Source: Cellulophaga sp. HaHa_2_95
GTDB lineage: Bacteria; Bacteroidota; Bacteroidia; Flavobacteriales; Flavobacteriaceae
Length of the DNA: 64,000 nucleotides
Direction of reading: 5' to 3'
Assembly (NCBI RefSeq): GCF_019278565.1
Contig: NZ_CP058988.1
Location: 1,674,001-1,738,000, forward strand
Shown in pieces: positions 63,677 through 64,000 of this stretch. The notes beneath the pieces were generated by a model. That model was not told where the DNA came from. It saw only the letters and a program-made list of their open reading frames with translations, and did not search any database. Within the stretch, counting starts at the first letter, position 1, and the number at the start of each line of letters is the position of its first letter. The position numbers and the translations under genes are program-made.

Positions 63677-64000
63677 CTAATAATTGGCATATCCTAGAAG
63701 GCAAATGGCACCAATTAAAACGGCTAGCCCCCCTAGTAGAATTTTGAAAGGTTCTCGTGCATTATTCCATTCTCCTGCACGATAAGCCCAAATGTTACTA
63801 ATGATTAATGCTAGTCCTAAAAGTATAGGCCAGCCTATTACAGGACCTAAATTACCCATTAATGCTGCGCCTTGTCCATATACACCTAAGGCGGCAAACC
63901 AGAAAATACCTGTTAGAACTGCCCAGAAATATGCTTTTTTGCTATTTTTTACTTTATAAGAGCTCCAAGAATTATTTTTTATCAATAGAAATAAAGCATA
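63677..64000 (-). CDS. RhaT-like sugar:H+ symporter, 5' end outside window
   Basis: The frame stays open to the right edge, beyond the TTG at 63985, so only the C-terminal about 107 residues are present. Three hydrophobic segments occur: WAVLTGIFWFAALGVYGQGAA, GPVIGWPILLGLALIISNIWA in part, and FKILLGGLAVLIGAICLLGYAN in part. GVYGQGAA, IGWPI, GEWNNA and a final LLGYANY match the C-terminus of the L-rhamnose-proton symporter family. It likely imports the sugar handled by the downstream pathway and may be the first gene of the operon. Confidence 0.82.
   Translation of the reverse strand, partial: YALFLLIKNNSWSSYKVKNSKKAYFWAVLTGIFWFAALGVYGQGAALMGNLGPVIGWPILLGLALIISNIWAYRAGEWNNAREPFKILLGGLAVLIGAICLLGYANY

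Noticed and set aside
1..64000. CRISPR arrays, insertion sequences, integrases, tRNA or rRNA genes
   Set aside because: Looked for repeated direct units, transposase motifs and tRNA-like cloverleafs; none was apparent by eye.

Overview
The window is AT-rich DNA from a marine Bacteroidetes, most likely an alga-associated Flavobacteriaceae of the Zobellia/Maribacter/Cellulophaga type. The evidence is SusC/SusD proteins, a hybrid two-component regulator, lipoprotein glycosidases with SPII lipoboxes, TAnnTTTG-type -7 boxes, and a gene content for red- and brown-algal polysaccharides. No rRNA, tRNA, insertion sequence, phage or CRISPR array was seen. Both ends of the window cut through genes.

Region 1 (3-23694, + strand). 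A tightly packed glycoside operon encodes a partial GH115-like lipoprotein, a GH92 alpha-mannosidase, two GH29 alpha-fucosidases, a GH3 with PA14 domain, a PI-PLC-like lipoprotein, a GH115 alpha-glucuronidase and a lipoprotein metallophosphoesterase. It is followed by a 1344-residue hybrid two-component regulator, then a myo-inositol oxygenase, a sodium/solute symporter and a FucP-like fucose permease. Together these could strip mannose, fucose and glucuronate from a glycoconjugate, cleave a phosphodiester and consume inositol. I propose an inositol-phosphate-anchored glycan (GIPC or GPI type) as one possible substrate. A fucosylated glucuronomannan is the plainer alternative.

Region 2 (23842-30849). 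Small housekeeping and stress-type genes: CsbD, an outer-membrane barrel, a SYLF protein, a VOC protein, a ribosome hibernation factor, an unknown, topoisomerase IB, a lone receiver domain, an AraC regulator and a ferritin-like DUF892 protein. It includes a 638-base stretch without genes that holds two mutually exclusive hairpins.

Region 3 (31166-36479, + strand). A two-lyase alginate module, PL6 plus a heparinase-II/III-fold lyase, sits behind a promoter whose -7 box overlaps a tandem palindromic operator. It is followed by a small protein that may be a catalytically degenerate caspase-like fold.

Region 4 (36662-64000, mostly - strand). This resembles a carrageenan utilization locus: SusC/SusD, an FG-GAP/ASPIC-UnbV protein, three formylglycine sulfatases, a GH16, two GH127 paralogues, a sugar-porter MFS, and a complete predicted pathway for 3,6-anhydro-D-galactose (aldehyde dehydrogenase, enolase-superfamily cycloisomerase, KDGal kinase, KDPGal aldolase) plus a RhaT-like permease. 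A divergently transcribed, Tat-exported molybdenum hydroxylase pair (47480-50127) lies inside the locus and is its most unexpected member.
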